NCBI GenBank assembly: GCA_027487555.1
Contig: JAIYDI010000019.1
Coordinates: 310,001-374,000 of the forward strand
Length of the DNA stretch: 64,000 nt
Source: Hyphomicrobiales bacterium
Lineage (GTDB): Bacteria > Pseudomonadota > Alphaproteobacteria > Rhizobiales > Devosiaceae
Reading direction: 5' to 3'
Shown: piece after piece, positions 43,392 to 53,400 of the stretch
Layout of the letters: each line of letters starts with the position of its first letter
Position numbering within the stretch: position 1 is the first letter of the stretch
The notes under the pieces: model-generated
What the model saw: the letters and a program-made list of their open reading frames with translations, nothing else
Told to the model about the DNA's origin: nothing
Databases searched by the model: none
Position numbers and translations under genes: made by a program

Positions 43392-44704
43392 TGCACGATC
43401 TTCGCCTTGAGCCTGCACCTGACCAGACCCGCGCGCTGCAATCCGCAATCGACGAACTGAGTGCGTCGGGTGGTGGGCGTGTCATCCTTTCGCCCGGAAC
43501 GCATGGGGCAGGGGCTCTGCGGCTCAAGTCGCATGTCACGCTGGTGCTCGAAGCCGGCGCAGTGCTGGCGCTCGATGCCACGGACCCCGAGCTGACTGAC
43601 AATCGCGTCGGCGTCATTGCCGAACAGTCCGATTTTGCGTTCCTCACCGCCGCAGGCGCGCGCGATATCGCGATTGTCGGCGCGGGTGAAATCCGTGCGC
43701 CGGGCGACGCCTATATCATCGGCGACGACCCTGAGGTCGATACCTTCATTCCGGCGTCGAAGCGCCCGCGCACGCTGGTGTTCGAGAACTGCGAGAATGT
43801 CCGGCTCGAGGGCGTTAGGGTCAGCAATTCGCCGATGTGGACGCTGCACCTCGTTGCGTGCACCCGCGTCGCGGTCCGCCATGTGCGGATCGACAACAAT
43901 CGTCGGCTGCCCAACACCGATGGCATCGTCATTGACGGCTGCAGCGATGTCGCCGTCGAGCATGTCGACATCTCCACTGCCGACGATGGCGTGTGTCTCA
44001 AGACCAGCCGACGTGCCGAGGGAATCCGGCCTGTGAAGAACGTCTCCGTCCGATTCTGCACGGTATCGAGCCAGAGCTGCGCCCTGAAGCTTGGCACCGA
44101 GAGCTTCGGCGACTTCGACAATGTCAGCTTCGAGGATTGTTCTGTCGTCGATTCCAACCGAGCGCTCGGGCTCTTCTCGCGGGATGGTGGCCATATGCGC
44201 AATGTGCGCTTCGCCCGCATCTCTGTCGAATGCCACGAAACACCGGATGGATTCTGGGGCTCGGGCGAGGCGCTGACGGTGACGGTCGTCACCCGCCGCA
44301 TTGAGCGCCCCGCCGGTCGTGTGGAGAACCTCGTCGTCGAGGATATTTCTGGTGTGATGGAAGGCGCCGTCAACCTTGTTGCCTCCGAGCCGGGGCAGAT
44401 CCGCAACGCCTCGCTCAAGCGAGTCGATCTCGTGCAGAAGCCCGGACGGCTTGGCACTGGATTGCGCCATGACATGCGCCCGACGCCGGCTGATCTCGTC
44501 GTCGCCGCCGACCAGAAGGGCAGGGTAAACGCCTGGACCAAGGATGCCACCGGCCGCGTTGTCGGGCTCGAGGACTATCCAGGCGGCATGCCCGGCCTTT
44601 ACGCAAAAGGCATTGACGACCTCGTCCTGGACGAGGTTCGCGTCGCGCGTCCCACCCCGCTGCCGGCAGGGTGGAACCAGAAAGCAGTCGTGCTCGAAGG
44701 CTGA
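43391..44704 (+). CDS. GH28-like glycoside hydrolase (right-handed beta-helix)
   Basis: A 437-residue pectin-lyase-fold protein of the polygalacturonase group. It opens with the QSAIDELSASGGGRVILSPGTHGAGALRLKSHVTLVLEAGAVL fold signature and carries the GH28 catalytic words NTDG (residues 175-178) and DDG (198-200, in STADDGVCLK). The later His-containing GHG motif is not seen; LKLGTESFGD stands there. No signal peptide, so it acts in the cytoplasm on imported oligosaccharides, perhaps galacturonide- or rhamnose-containing ones. It begins on the last base of the ATPase stop and shares its operator. Confidence 0.85.
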   Translation: MHDLRLEPAPDQTRALQSAIDELSASGGGRVILSPGTHGAGALRLKSHVTLVLEAGAVLALDATDPELTDNRVGVIAEQSDFAFLTAAGARDIAIVGAGEIRAPGDAYIIGDDPEVDTFIPASKRPRTLVFENCENVRLEGVRVSNSPMWTLHLVACTRVAVRHVRIDNNRRLPNTDGIVIDGCSDVAVEHVDISTADDGVCLKTSRRAEGIRPVKNVSVRFCTVSSQSCALKLGTESFGDFDNVSFEDCSVVDSNRALGLFSRDGGHMRNVRFARISVECHETPDGFWGSGEALTVTVVTRRIERPAGRVENLVVEDISGVMEGAVNLVASEPGQIRNASLKRVDLVQKPGRLGTGLRHDMRPTPADLVVAADQKGRVNAWTKDATGRVVGLEDYPGGMPGLYAKGIDDLVLDEVRVARPTPLPAGWNQKAVVLEG

Positions 44705-44715
44705 CGCCGCTCAGG

Positions 44716-44747
44716 ACATTTCACGTTTGGTTGAAATGTTGAAATGA
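44716..44747. terminator. Palindromic hairpin between convergent genes
   Basis: ACATTTCA (44716-44723), eight-base loop, TGAAATGT (44732-44739) is a perfect eight-pair stem; TTGAAATG is repeated directly after it (44739-44746). It lies 12 bases after the GH28-like stop and 64 bases before the end of the convergent peptidase gene. The downstream sequence is AT-rich but has no long T-run, so it could be a weak bidirectional terminator or a protein-binding site. Confidence 0.4.
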
Positions 44748-44810
44748 CCTAAGTCTTTGTTCTGTCAAACTTTCGAACCGGAAAAGTCATGCAATTGTTC
44801 CTGAAGCGCG

Positions 44811-45914
44811 CTAGCCCCTGACGAAGATATCGCGCGACAGTTCCGAGAGCACCTCGGCCTTGCCATTGCGGATGACGACGATCTCTTCGAGCCTGAGCCC
44901 GAACTTGCCGCTCAGGTAAACACCCGGCTCGATCGAGAAGCAATTGCCCTCTTCCAGCGGCAGGTGCGAGGTCGCGGTGATGTAGGGCGGCTCATGCACA
45001 TCGATGCCAAGCCCGTGCCCGGTGCGGTGCAGGAAGCGCTCCCCGTAACCGGCTGCCGCAATCGTGCCGCGTGCGGCATCGTCCACAGCCTTGGCCGGAG
45101 CGCCTGTGACGGCAGCCTTGATTGCGGCCTCGACCGCCGCATTGACAATGCCATGCACTTTTCTGAACTCGTCGCTCGGCGTGCCGAACCACCCCACACG
45201 GGTCATGTCGGATGGATAGCCGTTCGAACGTCCGCCGATATCCACCAACACAGCGTCGTTCTTCTTGAGGCGGCGTTCGGAATTGTGGTGGTGGGGGAAC
45301 GCGCCGTTCTCGCCGAAGCCGACGATGATAAACTCCTTGGTCGCGCCCTGACTCACGAAGAATCTTTCGATCTCTTCGGCCAGTTCGAGTTCACTGATGC
45401 CCTCTGCAAGGCTATCGAAGGCGTGCGTCATGGCCTTGTCGTCGATCAGCGCGTTGGCCTTCAGCGCATGGAACTCTGCCTCGTCCTTGCTGGCGCGCAG
45501 GCGACCGACCGTTTCCCAGGTGAAGCTGCGGCGCGGACTCTTGAGGTTGTCGAGCAGGAGCAGGGCAAAATCGGCGCGCATGGTCTCGTCCACCGCCACC
45601 GCGAGGCCTGGAGTGGTCGCGCCGACATGCACGAGCAGCGCGTCCAGTGCCGACTGCGGACCTTCGGCATCGGCCCAGGTAAAGAAGGCAAGATCGGTGA
45701 GCGGTCGCTGGCTATCTGCATTCAGCCCCGGTATCAGCATCCCCTCGCCTCTTGGGCCAACCAGCAGCATTACGGGCCGCTCGTCGCCATGCGGGTTCAG
45801 CCCGGCGAGCCATTGCATGTGCGAAGAGGGACCAACAGCGACGAGATCGGTAGCTGCCTCCTGCATACGGGCGCGAAGGCGTTGAAGACGGGCGGCAAAG
45901 ATCGGGTTGGGCAT
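44811..45914 (-). CDS. M24-family aminopeptidase (Xaa-Pro type)
   Basis: A 367-residue creatinase/aminopeptidase-fold metallohydrolase. The five metal ligands can be placed: Asp in LVDIGGRSNGYPSDMTRV (two Asp), His in HRTGHGLGIDVHEPP, Glu in FSIEPGVY, and Glu in LRLEEIVV. An N-terminal creatinase-like domain (1-150) precedes it. The ATG at 45914 gives the normal length; the frame open to 46022 reads into the LacI gene region. It follows the LacI gene by 76 bases on the same strand. Its reason for lying in a mannoside-use region is unclear. Confidence 0.85.
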   Translation of the reverse strand: MPNPIFAARLQRLRARMQEAATDLVAVGPSSHMQWLAGLNPHGDERPVMLLVGPRGEGMLIPGLNADSQRPLTDLAFFTWADAEGPQSALDALLVHVGATTPGLAVAVDETMRADFALLLLDNLKSPRRSFTWETVGRLRASKDEAEFHALKANALIDDKAMTHAFDSLAEGISELELAEEIERFFVSQGATKEFIIVGFGENGAFPHHHNSERRLKKNDAVLVDIGGRSNGYPSDMTRVGWFGTPSDEFRKVHGIVNAAVEAAIKAAVTGAPAKAVDDAARGTIAAAGYGERFLHRTGHGLGIDVHEPPYITATSHLPLEEGNCFSIEPGVYLSGKFGLRLEEIVVIRNGKAEVLSELSRDIFVRG

Positions 45915-45990
45915 GGCGGTCCAGTCTCGGGGTCGGGCGCGACAGTCGCGTCCATTCTGTCGACAGGTTGTAGATAAGCCTTGGCTGCCG

Positions 45991-47022
45991 TCAATCCGTC
46001 CAGTGTGGGATAGGCTCTCCAAGTGTCCTCAAGGCGTCGGGCGGCTCGCCGGCGATCCGCCGCAGCAGAAGACGGGTTAACTCGATCCCGGCGGCATAGA
46101 CGTCTTCCTCGATCGTCTCGACACTGGGATAGACCATCGGCAGTACATCGGAGGTGAGCTTGCATATCACCTTGATGTCCGTGCCGAGCCTGCCCCCGCC
46201 ATCCACCAAGCCGCCCAGCAGCGGCATGGCGCGCGTCTCGCTGTCGCAGATCAAGCCATCGGGTCGGTCTGGCATCCGGGCAATCTGCTCTCCGAAGCTG
46301 CGCAGGTCCGCCGCCTTCAGGGCTCCAACTTCCTGAGTATGTTCCCTGCCGCGGACACCGAGTCGATAGGTTGCCTCACGGAAGCTGCGAGTGAGGTTGT
46401 AGTAGTTGGTGGTCGAGCCATAGCCAATGGTCAGCATCAGGTCGCGGCAGCCGAGCTTCACCAGTCGGCTCACCGCCATTTCGATAAAGGCCTCGGAGTG
46501 GAAGTCGTGCGCGGCGTGCGGCGTGTAGAATTCCGTTCGACCATGACTCACAAACGGGAAATCGTGGTCCATCAGCAACTGCACCCGCGGGTCGCGCGGG
46601 GTGGTGTGGGTGATGATGACCCCGTCCGCGACGCGGTTTTCCAGGATGTAGCGCACGGATTCCACCGGATCGGCCCCGGGGAATTCCGGCATGACATTAA
46701 GGTGGTAGCGCGTGCCGGAGATGGCCTTGCCGATCCCCAGGATCATGTGTCGGGCAAAATCAATCGCCTCGTCGTCGCCCGAAAGCACCAGAGCGATGAC
46801 GTTGGTCTTGCCGGTCCTGAGGCGCACGCCTGCGCGATCGGGTACGTAGCCGAGTTGCTTGGCCGCCTCCGCCACCTTGCGGCTTGTCTCTTCCTTCAAA
46901 GCCCCACCGCCGCGCAGCGCCAGCGACACGGTGGAAAGGCTGAGCCCTGTCAACTCAGCGATCGTCTTTAGCGTCGGCCGCTGTCTGGTTGTGCGGCCGG
47001 TGCCCCTCGGCAACTTCTGCAT
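45991..47022 (-). CDS. LacI-family regulator of the alpha-mannoside region
   Basis: A 343-residue repressor: helix-turn-helix TLKTIAELTGLSLSTVSLALRGGGALKEETSRKVAEAAKQLGYVPDRAG with the hinge helix, then the periplasmic-binding-protein-like effector domain (NVIALVLSGDDEAIDFARHMILGIGKAI, RVADGVIITHTTPRDPRV, DGLICDSETRAMPLLGGL). It is divergent from the binding-protein gene at 47295, and the gap carries three ATCGAT-centred sites, so it probably controls both itself and the importer-mannosidase operon. Confidence 0.9.
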   Translation of the reverse strand: MQKLPRGTGRTTRQRPTLKTIAELTGLSLSTVSLALRGGGALKEETSRKVAEAAKQLGYVPDRAGVRLRTGKTNVIALVLSGDDEAIDFARHMILGIGKAISGTRYHLNVMPEFPGADPVESVRYILENRVADGVIITHTTPRDPRVQLLMDHDFPFVSHGRTEFYTPHAAHDFHSEAFIEMAVSRLVKLGCRDLMLTIGYGSTTNYYNLTRSFREATYRLGVRGREHTQEVGALKAADLRSFGEQIARMPDRPDGLICDSETRAMPLLGGLVDGGGRLGTDIKVICKLTSDVLPMVYPSVETIEEDVYAAGIELTRLLLRRIAGEPPDALRTLGEPIPHWTD

Positions 47023-47086
47023 GCGTCCCCACCCTGGTGCTTCACCCTATAGCGTGTTGGCGCCCCTTGATACAAACCTAGAGCGT

Positions 47087-47172
47087 TTATATCGATGCAA
47101 CAAGAGATGAGCTGAACACGCAAGGCCCAGCATCGATATAAGTCTATGAAGAAAATAGTGAAATCGATTACA
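47087..47172. promoter_or_regulatory. Cluster of ATCGAT-centred operator candidates
   Basis: TTATATCGATG (47087-47097) and CATCGATATAA (47131-47141) are perfect inverted copies whose CG centres lie 41 bases apart. A third site, TGAAATCGATTACA (47159-47172), has a CG centre with six of seven pairs matching. CG-centred palindromes are typical LacI-family operators. On the plus strand TTGATA (47067-47072) and TATCGA (47090-47095), 17 apart, form a candidate promoter overlapping the first site, which would leave a long leader of about 190 bases. Confidence 0.6.
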
Positions 47173-47294
47173 TGAAGACTCAAGCCATTTCGAATGTCGG
47201 CCGCTATTGCAACGTTGCACAAAATCGGCTTAGCTTTGGCGGTCAAAGAGTGGGGCGGGACAAGCCCTCGGTCGCCGTCCTCGGAGGAGATATC

Positions 47295-48620
47295 ATGTTG
47301 AAAAAGAAGCTGGCGATGTCCGTCGCCACATTTGCCGTTGCCGCTGCCATGGCGCTGCCGGCTCAAGCCGAAGTGTCGATCATGTACGCCGATTGGCTGG
47401 CCTCGCTGGTGGAGCCGGGCATCCAGGCTTACGAAGCCGCCGCCGGCGAGAAGGTCAATGCCATCAAGCTACCGGGCGACGGCTATGTGGAGCGCGTCGC
47501 GCTCGACCTGTCTGCCGGCACCGCGGCCGACGTCATCCAGATGGATTCGTTCGTTGTGTCTGAACTGGCGTCCGCCGGTTATGTCGAGCCGCTCGATGCA
47601 CTCGCCCAAAGTTGGGACCAGTACCAGTACTACATGAAGGGTCTGCTCGACGTCGTCTCCTATGACGGCAAGGTCTATGCGCTGCCCACCGATACCGATG
47701 TGCGTATGCTGTGGTACAACAAGAAGCTGTTCACCGATGCCGGCATCGCCATGCCATGGACGCCCCAGAACTGGGACGACATCCTCGCGGCAGGCAAGCA
47801 GGTCAAGGAAAAGACCGGCGTCGAGAACGCCTTCCTGATCCCTGCCGGCACCAAGCAGGGCGAAGCCGCAACCATGCAGGGTTTCTACATGGCGCTGCTC
47901 GGCGCCGACACGCCAGATGGCGACCGCAATCGCCTGCGTAACTGGAAGGACGGCAAGTGGATCGGTGACAGCCCGGCCATCCGCCGCACGCTCGAACTCT
48001 ACAAGAAGGTTTACCAGGACGAGAAGCTCGCCGGAAAGGCCATCAACTACGCGACCGATATCGGAGCGGCTGTCCGTCAGGAGATGCAGGCCAACAAGCT
48101 TGGCATCCTCGCCTCGGGCTCTTGGGAATATGCCTGCATGTGGGATTGCAACGGCGTCAACATCCCCACACCCGCCGAGCGCGACGCCATAATGGGCTGG
48201 ACGCCGTGGCCGGGTTCGGGCCTGCCGGGCACCAAGGCCACGACCAATATCTCCGGTGGCTGGGCCATCGGCGTCAATGCCAAGTCGCCAAACAAGGAAG
48301 CGGCCCAGAAGCTCCTGACGACCATTTTCGACAAGGGCAATTTCGGCAAGTGGACCGTCGACAACAAGCGCATGGCCGTCCGTACCGATATCTCGGATTC
48401 GCCAGAGTACCAGGCTGACGCCTATCTCGCCGCCGCGACCAAGACGGCTGCCGAGACCACAGGCCGCGATACCTATCCGGGCTACCAGCGCGTCTCGGCG
48501 CTCGTGCAGGAAATGACCGCCGCCATCCTCGATGGCGCTTCGGTCGAGGATGCCGTCGCCGACTACAAGACGGGCCTCATCGACGAGTTCGGCGAAGAGA
48601 ACGTCGTCACCTACGAATAA
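47295..48620 (+). CDS. Extracellular sugar-binding protein of the mannoside importer
   Basis: A 441-residue family 1 solute-binding protein with signal peptide (MLKKKLAMSVATFAVAAAMALPAQA), then EVSIMYADWLASLVEPGIQAYEAAAGEKVNAIKLPGDGYVERVALDLSAGTAADVIQMDSF and the typical second-lobe segment GTKATTNISGGWAIGVNAKSPNKEAAQKLL. The ATG at 47295 follows GGAGGAGA, a near-perfect ribosome site. It is first of five genes ending in the alpha-mannosidase, so alpha-mannosides are the likely ligand. A strong hairpin follows the stop. Confidence 0.9.
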   Translation: MLKKKLAMSVATFAVAAAMALPAQAEVSIMYADWLASLVEPGIQAYEAAAGEKVNAIKLPGDGYVERVALDLSAGTAADVIQMDSFVVSELASAGYVEPLDALAQSWDQYQYYMKGLLDVVSYDGKVYALPTDTDVRMLWYNKKLFTDAGIAMPWTPQNWDDILAAGKQVKEKTGVENAFLIPAGTKQGEAATMQGFYMALLGADTPDGDRNRLRNWKDGKWIGDSPAIRRTLELYKKVYQDEKLAGKAINYATDIGAAVRQEMQANKLGILASGSWEYACMWDCNGVNIPTPAERDAIMGWTPWPGSGLPGTKATTNISGGWAIGVNAKSPNKEAAQKLLTTIFDKGNFGKWTVDNKRMAVRTDISDSPEYQADAYLAAATKTAAETTGRDTYPGYQRVSALVQEMTAAILDGASVEDAVADYKTGLIDEFGEENVVTYE

Positions 48621-48644
48621 GGACCGCTTCCCAGGTCCCTCCCC

Positions 48645-48674
48645 GGCGGCGTGGAGCCTCCGCTCCACGCCGCC
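48645..48674 (+). other. Strong stem-loop after the binding-protein gene
   Basis: GGCGGCGTGGAGC, loop CTCC, GCTCCACGCCGCC: 13 perfect pairs, 25 bases after the stop and 114 bases before the permease start. There is no T-run, so full termination is unlikely. In maltose-type operons, stems here protect the binding-protein message and lower permease expression; the same arrangement recurs at 60016. Confidence 0.75.
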
Positions 48675-48788
48675 CACCCCCCGTCCGCTTCGGCGTTTTC
48701 GAGCCGGGGCGGTCGACAGAAACCCCGCAGTGTGGGCAATCGTTTCACGCCGCCATATTCACTTTGTTCGTATTGAAAGGCCCTTGCG

Positions 48789-49679
48789 ATGACACGCCAG
48801 ATGCGCCCCTGGCTGGCCTCCAACGGCTGGCTGCTTGCCGCCGGATTGCTGCCTGCACTCGTCCTTATCGGTGCCCTGGTTTACTTCACCGGCTGGGCCT
48901 TTGCCTTCTCGTTCACCAACCTTGAGCTCGTCGGCAAGAAATCCCTCGACTGGAGCTGGGTCGGCCTCGACAATTACGAGCGCCTGTTCTCCCGAAAGGG
49001 CTTTCTCGAGGCGCTGTGGACCACGATCAATTTCACGTTCTTCTCTGCCATTGTCGGCCAGTCGGTGCTCGGCTTCCTGCTCGCGACTGCCTTGCGCGGC
49101 ACGCGCGGCACGATGCGCACCATTGTAGAAGTATCGGTCATGTTGGGCTGGCTGCTGCCCGATATCGTCGCGGCCTTCCTCTGGTCTGCGGTTACCAACA
49201 AGACCGGCCTCGTCAACACCGTGTTCTTCGAGCCTTTCGGCCTGCAGCCGGTGAACTTCCTCAACGATTTCGCCCTGCAAGTCGTTATCCTCTCCAATAT
49301 CTGGAAGGGCACTGCCTGGAGCTACCTGCTGTTCACCGCCGCGCTCGACAGCGTGGGCCGCGAGATTGTCGAAGCCGCCAAGGTCGATGGCGCCACTGCG
49401 TGGCAGCGCACGTGGCAGGTCGTGCTGCCGATCATCCGGCCACATATCGCGACCAACCTGCTCTTCATCACCATCTGGACCTTCACCTACTTCCCGCTGA
49501 TCTTCGCGCTCACCGGCGGCGGGCCAGGCAATCAGACCAAGGTCCTCGCCATCTTCATGTACGAGCAGAGCTTCAAGATCGGCAAGCTCGGCTACGGTAG
49601 TGCCATCTCGATCGCCATGCTCGCCATCGTGGGTCTTCTGTCCATCGTCTATCTCCGCCTCTTGAAGGAGCCCAAGTGA
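48789..49679 (+). CDS. Sugar ABC transporter permease (MalF type), mannoside importer
   Basis: A 296-residue permease with six helices (GWLLAAGLLPALVLIGALVYFTGWAFAFSFT at the start) and the EAA loop IVEAAKVDGATAWQRTWQVVLPIIRPHIA. It pairs with the next gene, whose coding start lies at its stop (GTGATG). The partner gene is interrupted by a stop codon, so whether this heterodimer can form is in question. Confidence 0.9.
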   Translation: MTRQMRPWLASNGWLLAAGLLPALVLIGALVYFTGWAFAFSFTNLELVGKKSLDWSWVGLDNYERLFSRKGFLEALWTTINFTFFSAIVGQSVLGFLLATALRGTRGTMRTIVEVSVMLGWLLPDIVAAFLWSAVTNKTGLVNTVFFEPFGLQPVNFLNDFALQVVILSNIWKGTAWSYLLFTAALDSVGREIVEAAKVDGATAWQRTWQVVLPIIRPHIATNLLFITIWTFTYFPLIFALTGGGPGNQTKVLAIFMYEQSFKIGKLGYGSAISIAMLAIVGLLSIVYLRLLKEPK

Positions 49680-50491
49680 TGGAACTGAAGCCCATTTCCG
49701 CGCCGCTGGCTCTCGGGCTCGCGCTGATGTCGATCGTGTGGGTCAGCCCGTTCTTCTGGTTGCTCACCAATGCGGTGGACCCTGCCGCCAACGGTCTGCT
49801 GCGCGTGCCTTCGGCCATTGGTTTCGACAACTTCATCGCGGCGATCAGCGGCAATGCCGGGCGGCAGTTCCTCAACTCGCTCTGGATCAGCGCCGCCACA
49901 GCGACACTCACTGTCATCGTTGCGGCCGCCGCGGCGTATCCGCTCAGCCGCATGAGCATCCCCGGCAAGGATGCCTTCCTGTGGCTCCTCGTCCTGCTGC
50001 GCATGCTGCCCTCGACGGGCGTCATCGTGCCGCTCTACTTCACCGCGCAGGCGGGTGGGCTGCTCAATTCATTCGGCATCATCCTCGCCCTCACCATCCT
50101 GAACCTGCCCTTCACGCTGTTGTTGATGAAAAACTTCTTCGACACCGTGCCCATCGAACTCGAGGAGGCGGCCTATGTCGATGGCGCCAGCCTCTGGCAG
50201 ATCATCGTGCAGGTGGTGGCGCCCATGTCGCGCGCCGGCATTGCGGTGGTTTGGTTCTTCAGTTTCACCGGCGCCTAGAACGAATTCATGCTGCCGCTGA
50301 TCTTCTCGCGCACGGAGGCCGGGTTCCCCATGTCGGTCGGCCTCTACGCTGCCTTCGGCCAGAACGGCGCGATCGACTACGGCTTCCTCGCCGCCTTCTC
50401 CATCATCTACGCAGCGCCGGCGGTCGGCGTTTACTTCCTGCTCAGGCGAAACATGAACACCGGTTTCGCGGGCGTCGGAGTCAAAGGATAA
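49679..50491 (+). pseudogene. MalG-type permease gene interrupted by an in-frame TAG
   Basis: The frame encodes a normal MalG-type permease of about 270 residues, but codon 200 (50276-50278) is TAG. Upstream are five helices and the EAA loop LEEAAYVDGASLWQIIVQVVAPMSRAGIAV; after FFSFTGA the stop stands where the family has Trp, and the same frame continues NEFMLPLIFSRTEAGFPMSVGLYAAFGQ to a proper TAA-terminated C-terminus. One base (TGG to TAG, position 50277) explains it. The rest shows no decay and neighbours are intact, so this is a very recent mutation, a sequencing error, or a readthrough site. The ATG at 49679 follows AAGGAG; GTG at 49676 is the alternative. Confidence 0.85.
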
Positions 50492-50495
50492 GACG

Positions 50496-53400
50496 ATGAA
50501 TACCCTCGCCAGCATGCTCGGCCTGCTTGATGACGACATCAAGCGCGAGGACAAGCTGTTCCGCCTCTGCCGGGATCTGGGCGAAAAGATCCTGACGCCG
50601 GTCGACGGCGATTTCTCCTGGCGCTTCCAGCCGGCTGACGTGACCCCCGAGGAGGCGCTGGCTGCCGACTGGCGGCAATGGCCGGAATTCACCTCGCATA
50701 CCGTTTGGGCCAAGAAGCAGGGCCACACCTGGTTCGCCGCCGAAGTTACCGTGCCCGAAGGCGCGCGCGGCAAGACCTTCGTGTTGCGCTTCACCTCGCA
50801 ATGGCAGGACCGGCCGGGCTCGACCGACCCGCAATGCCTCGCCTATCTCGATGGCGAGATCGCGCAGGCGCTCGACGGCAACCACACTGAACTGGTGATC
50901 GCCACGGACGCCGTTCCGGGCACGAAACGCATCCTTCGGGTCAACGCCTTCACCTTCTTCGATCGTCCGCTTGTCGGGTTCAAGGTCGAGCTTCTGGTGC
51001 GACACCACCGCGCCGAAAAGCTGTACTTCGACCTGCAGACCCCGCTCGAGGTGGCCGTCCGCCTGCCACAGACCGACAATCGCCGTCACGCGACCATGAA
51101 CCTCGTCGAAGCTTCGTTGCGCGCGCTTGATCGTCGTGGCGTCGTCACGCCCGAGTTCGAGGCCTCGCTCGACGCGGCCGAGGCGATTGCCGCGCAGATC
51201 TATGAGCTGACCGATTTCGAGCAGCAGCCGACCGTAACGGCCGTCGGCCACACGCATCTCGACGTCGGCTGGCTCTGGCGGGTGATGCATACCCGCGACA
51301 AGACCGGCCGCAGCTTCGCCACCGTCTTGAACCTGATGACCGAATATCCGGGCTTCGTGTTCATGTACAACCAGTCGGTGCTCTTCAACTTCATCAAGAC
51401 CGACTACCCCGACATCTGGGAAAAGCTGAAGCAGAAGGTCAAGTCCGGGCAGTTCGAGATCGAAGGCGCCATGTGGGTGGAGCCCGACGCGAACATCGTC
51501 TCGGGCGAGTCCATGGTCCGGCAGATCCTGCGCGGAAGGCAGTTCCACATCGATGAGTTCGATGTCACGCCGCGGACCGTCTGGCTGCCCGACACGTTCG
51601 GCTATTCGGCCAACATGCCGCAAATTCTGCGGCGTTCCGGCCTCGAGTATTTCATCACCTCGAAGCTCAGCTGGAACGATACCGATCGCCACCCCTACGA
51701 CACGTTCTTCTGGCGCGGCATCGACGGCACCGTGGCCAAGGCCCAGCTGTTGACGGCGCAGGAATTCGACTCCACCGCCATCTTCACCACCTACAATTCC
51801 GACCTTTCGGTCTCCCACGTCATGGGTGCCTGGAAGCGCTATGAGCCGAAATCCGCCAATTCCGAAGTGCTGGTCTGCTACGGCTATGGCGATGGTGGTG
51901 GCGGCCCCACCCGCGCCATGATCGAGCGGGGCGAACGCCTCGCCCGCGGAATCCCCGGCGCTCCGCGGGTGCGGATGGAAGGTATCGTGCCCTTCCTCGA
52001 GCGGCTCAGCGAGAAGATGGATTCGAACCCGAAATCCTTCCCTAGCTGGAATGGCGAACTCTACCTGCAATACCATCGCGGTACGCTCACCAATGTCGCC
52101 AAGAACAAGGCCAACAACCGCAAGGCCGAGCGCGTCATGCGGGAAGCCGAGTTCCTCGGCGCGCTCGCCATGGGGGCGGGGCTGCCATACCCCACGGAAA
52201 AGTTGCGCGAATACTGGGATATCGTGCTGATCAACCAGTTCCACGACATCCTGCCCGGCACCTCGATTGCCGAGGTCTATGTCGACTCCGACGCCGAATA
52301 TGGCCAGCTCTTTTCCGAACTCGCCTCCGGCAACGGCATCGCGCAGACGGCGGCGCGTGCCATCGCACCGGCCAAGGCCGATGAACTGCGGCTCTTCAAC
52401 TTTTCCGGCCATGGCCGCACCAAGGCTCTGGTCCGCCTTCCCGGCGCACCGGAAGGCACAGCGCTTGCTGCTGGCGGCGAAGCGAAGCCTCTGCAGATTC
52501 TCACCAATGCCGATGGTTCGACGGTGCCGGCGGCGCCAGTTGCTTCCATCCCGTCGCTCGGTTGGACCGGCGCGGCGCTGGTGAATGGCGCGGCTGCGCC
52601 CAAGACCTCGCTCTCCGTCTCGACTGGCCATCTCGAAAACGGCCTTCTGAAGGTCACCTTCGACAAGAACGGCGAGATCACCTCGGTCTACGACAAGACC
52701 CGTCGCCGCGAACTGATCGCCGCAGGGGAGACCGCTAACAGGCTCGTCGCCTATGAGGACAAGCCCCTCAACTGGGACGCCTGGGATATCGACCGCTATT
52801 TCGAGGAGCAGTTCTGGAAGCTCTCCGATGGCCCGGTCGCCGTTTCGGTTGTGGAAACCGGACCCTATCGTGCCGCGTTGCGCATCGAGCGCAGCTATTC
52901 GCAGAGCCGCGTCGTGCAGGTGGTGTCGCTCGAAGAGGGCGCCCGCCAGGTCGAGTTCGACACGTTCCTCGATTGGAACGATCGCCAGAGCGTGCTGAAG
53001 GCGGAATTCCCGTTCGATCTCAACGTCTCGGAGATCCGCTCTGAGATCCAGTTCGGCCATGTGAAGCGGGCGACCCATCGCAACACCAGCTGGGATCGGG
53101 CGCGGTTCGAAGCCTCCATGCATCGCTGGATCGATATCTCCGAGCCGGATTTCGGTGCGGCGCTGATCAATGACTGCAAATACGCCTATGACGCGAATGA
53201 GCAACTCGTGCGGTTGACGCTGGTGCGGGGTGCGCGCTTCCCTGACCCGGATTCCGATCGTGGCGAACATCGGCTTGCCTATGCGCTGAAGTTGCATGAT
53301 GGGCTTGCGGACTTCGCGGGCGTCTCGGTCGCGGCCGAGGCCTTCAACAATCCGGTGGTCGTGGTCGGCGACGCGACGCGGACGTCGGTGGCCGCGCCAG

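Noticed and set aside
49679..50491. Readthrough by a dedicated stop-recoding element such as pyrrolysine or selenocysteine insertion
   Set aside because: The stop is TAG at a Trp position one base from TGG. No structured element was evident after it, and selenocysteine uses TGA. Mutation or sequencing error is simpler.
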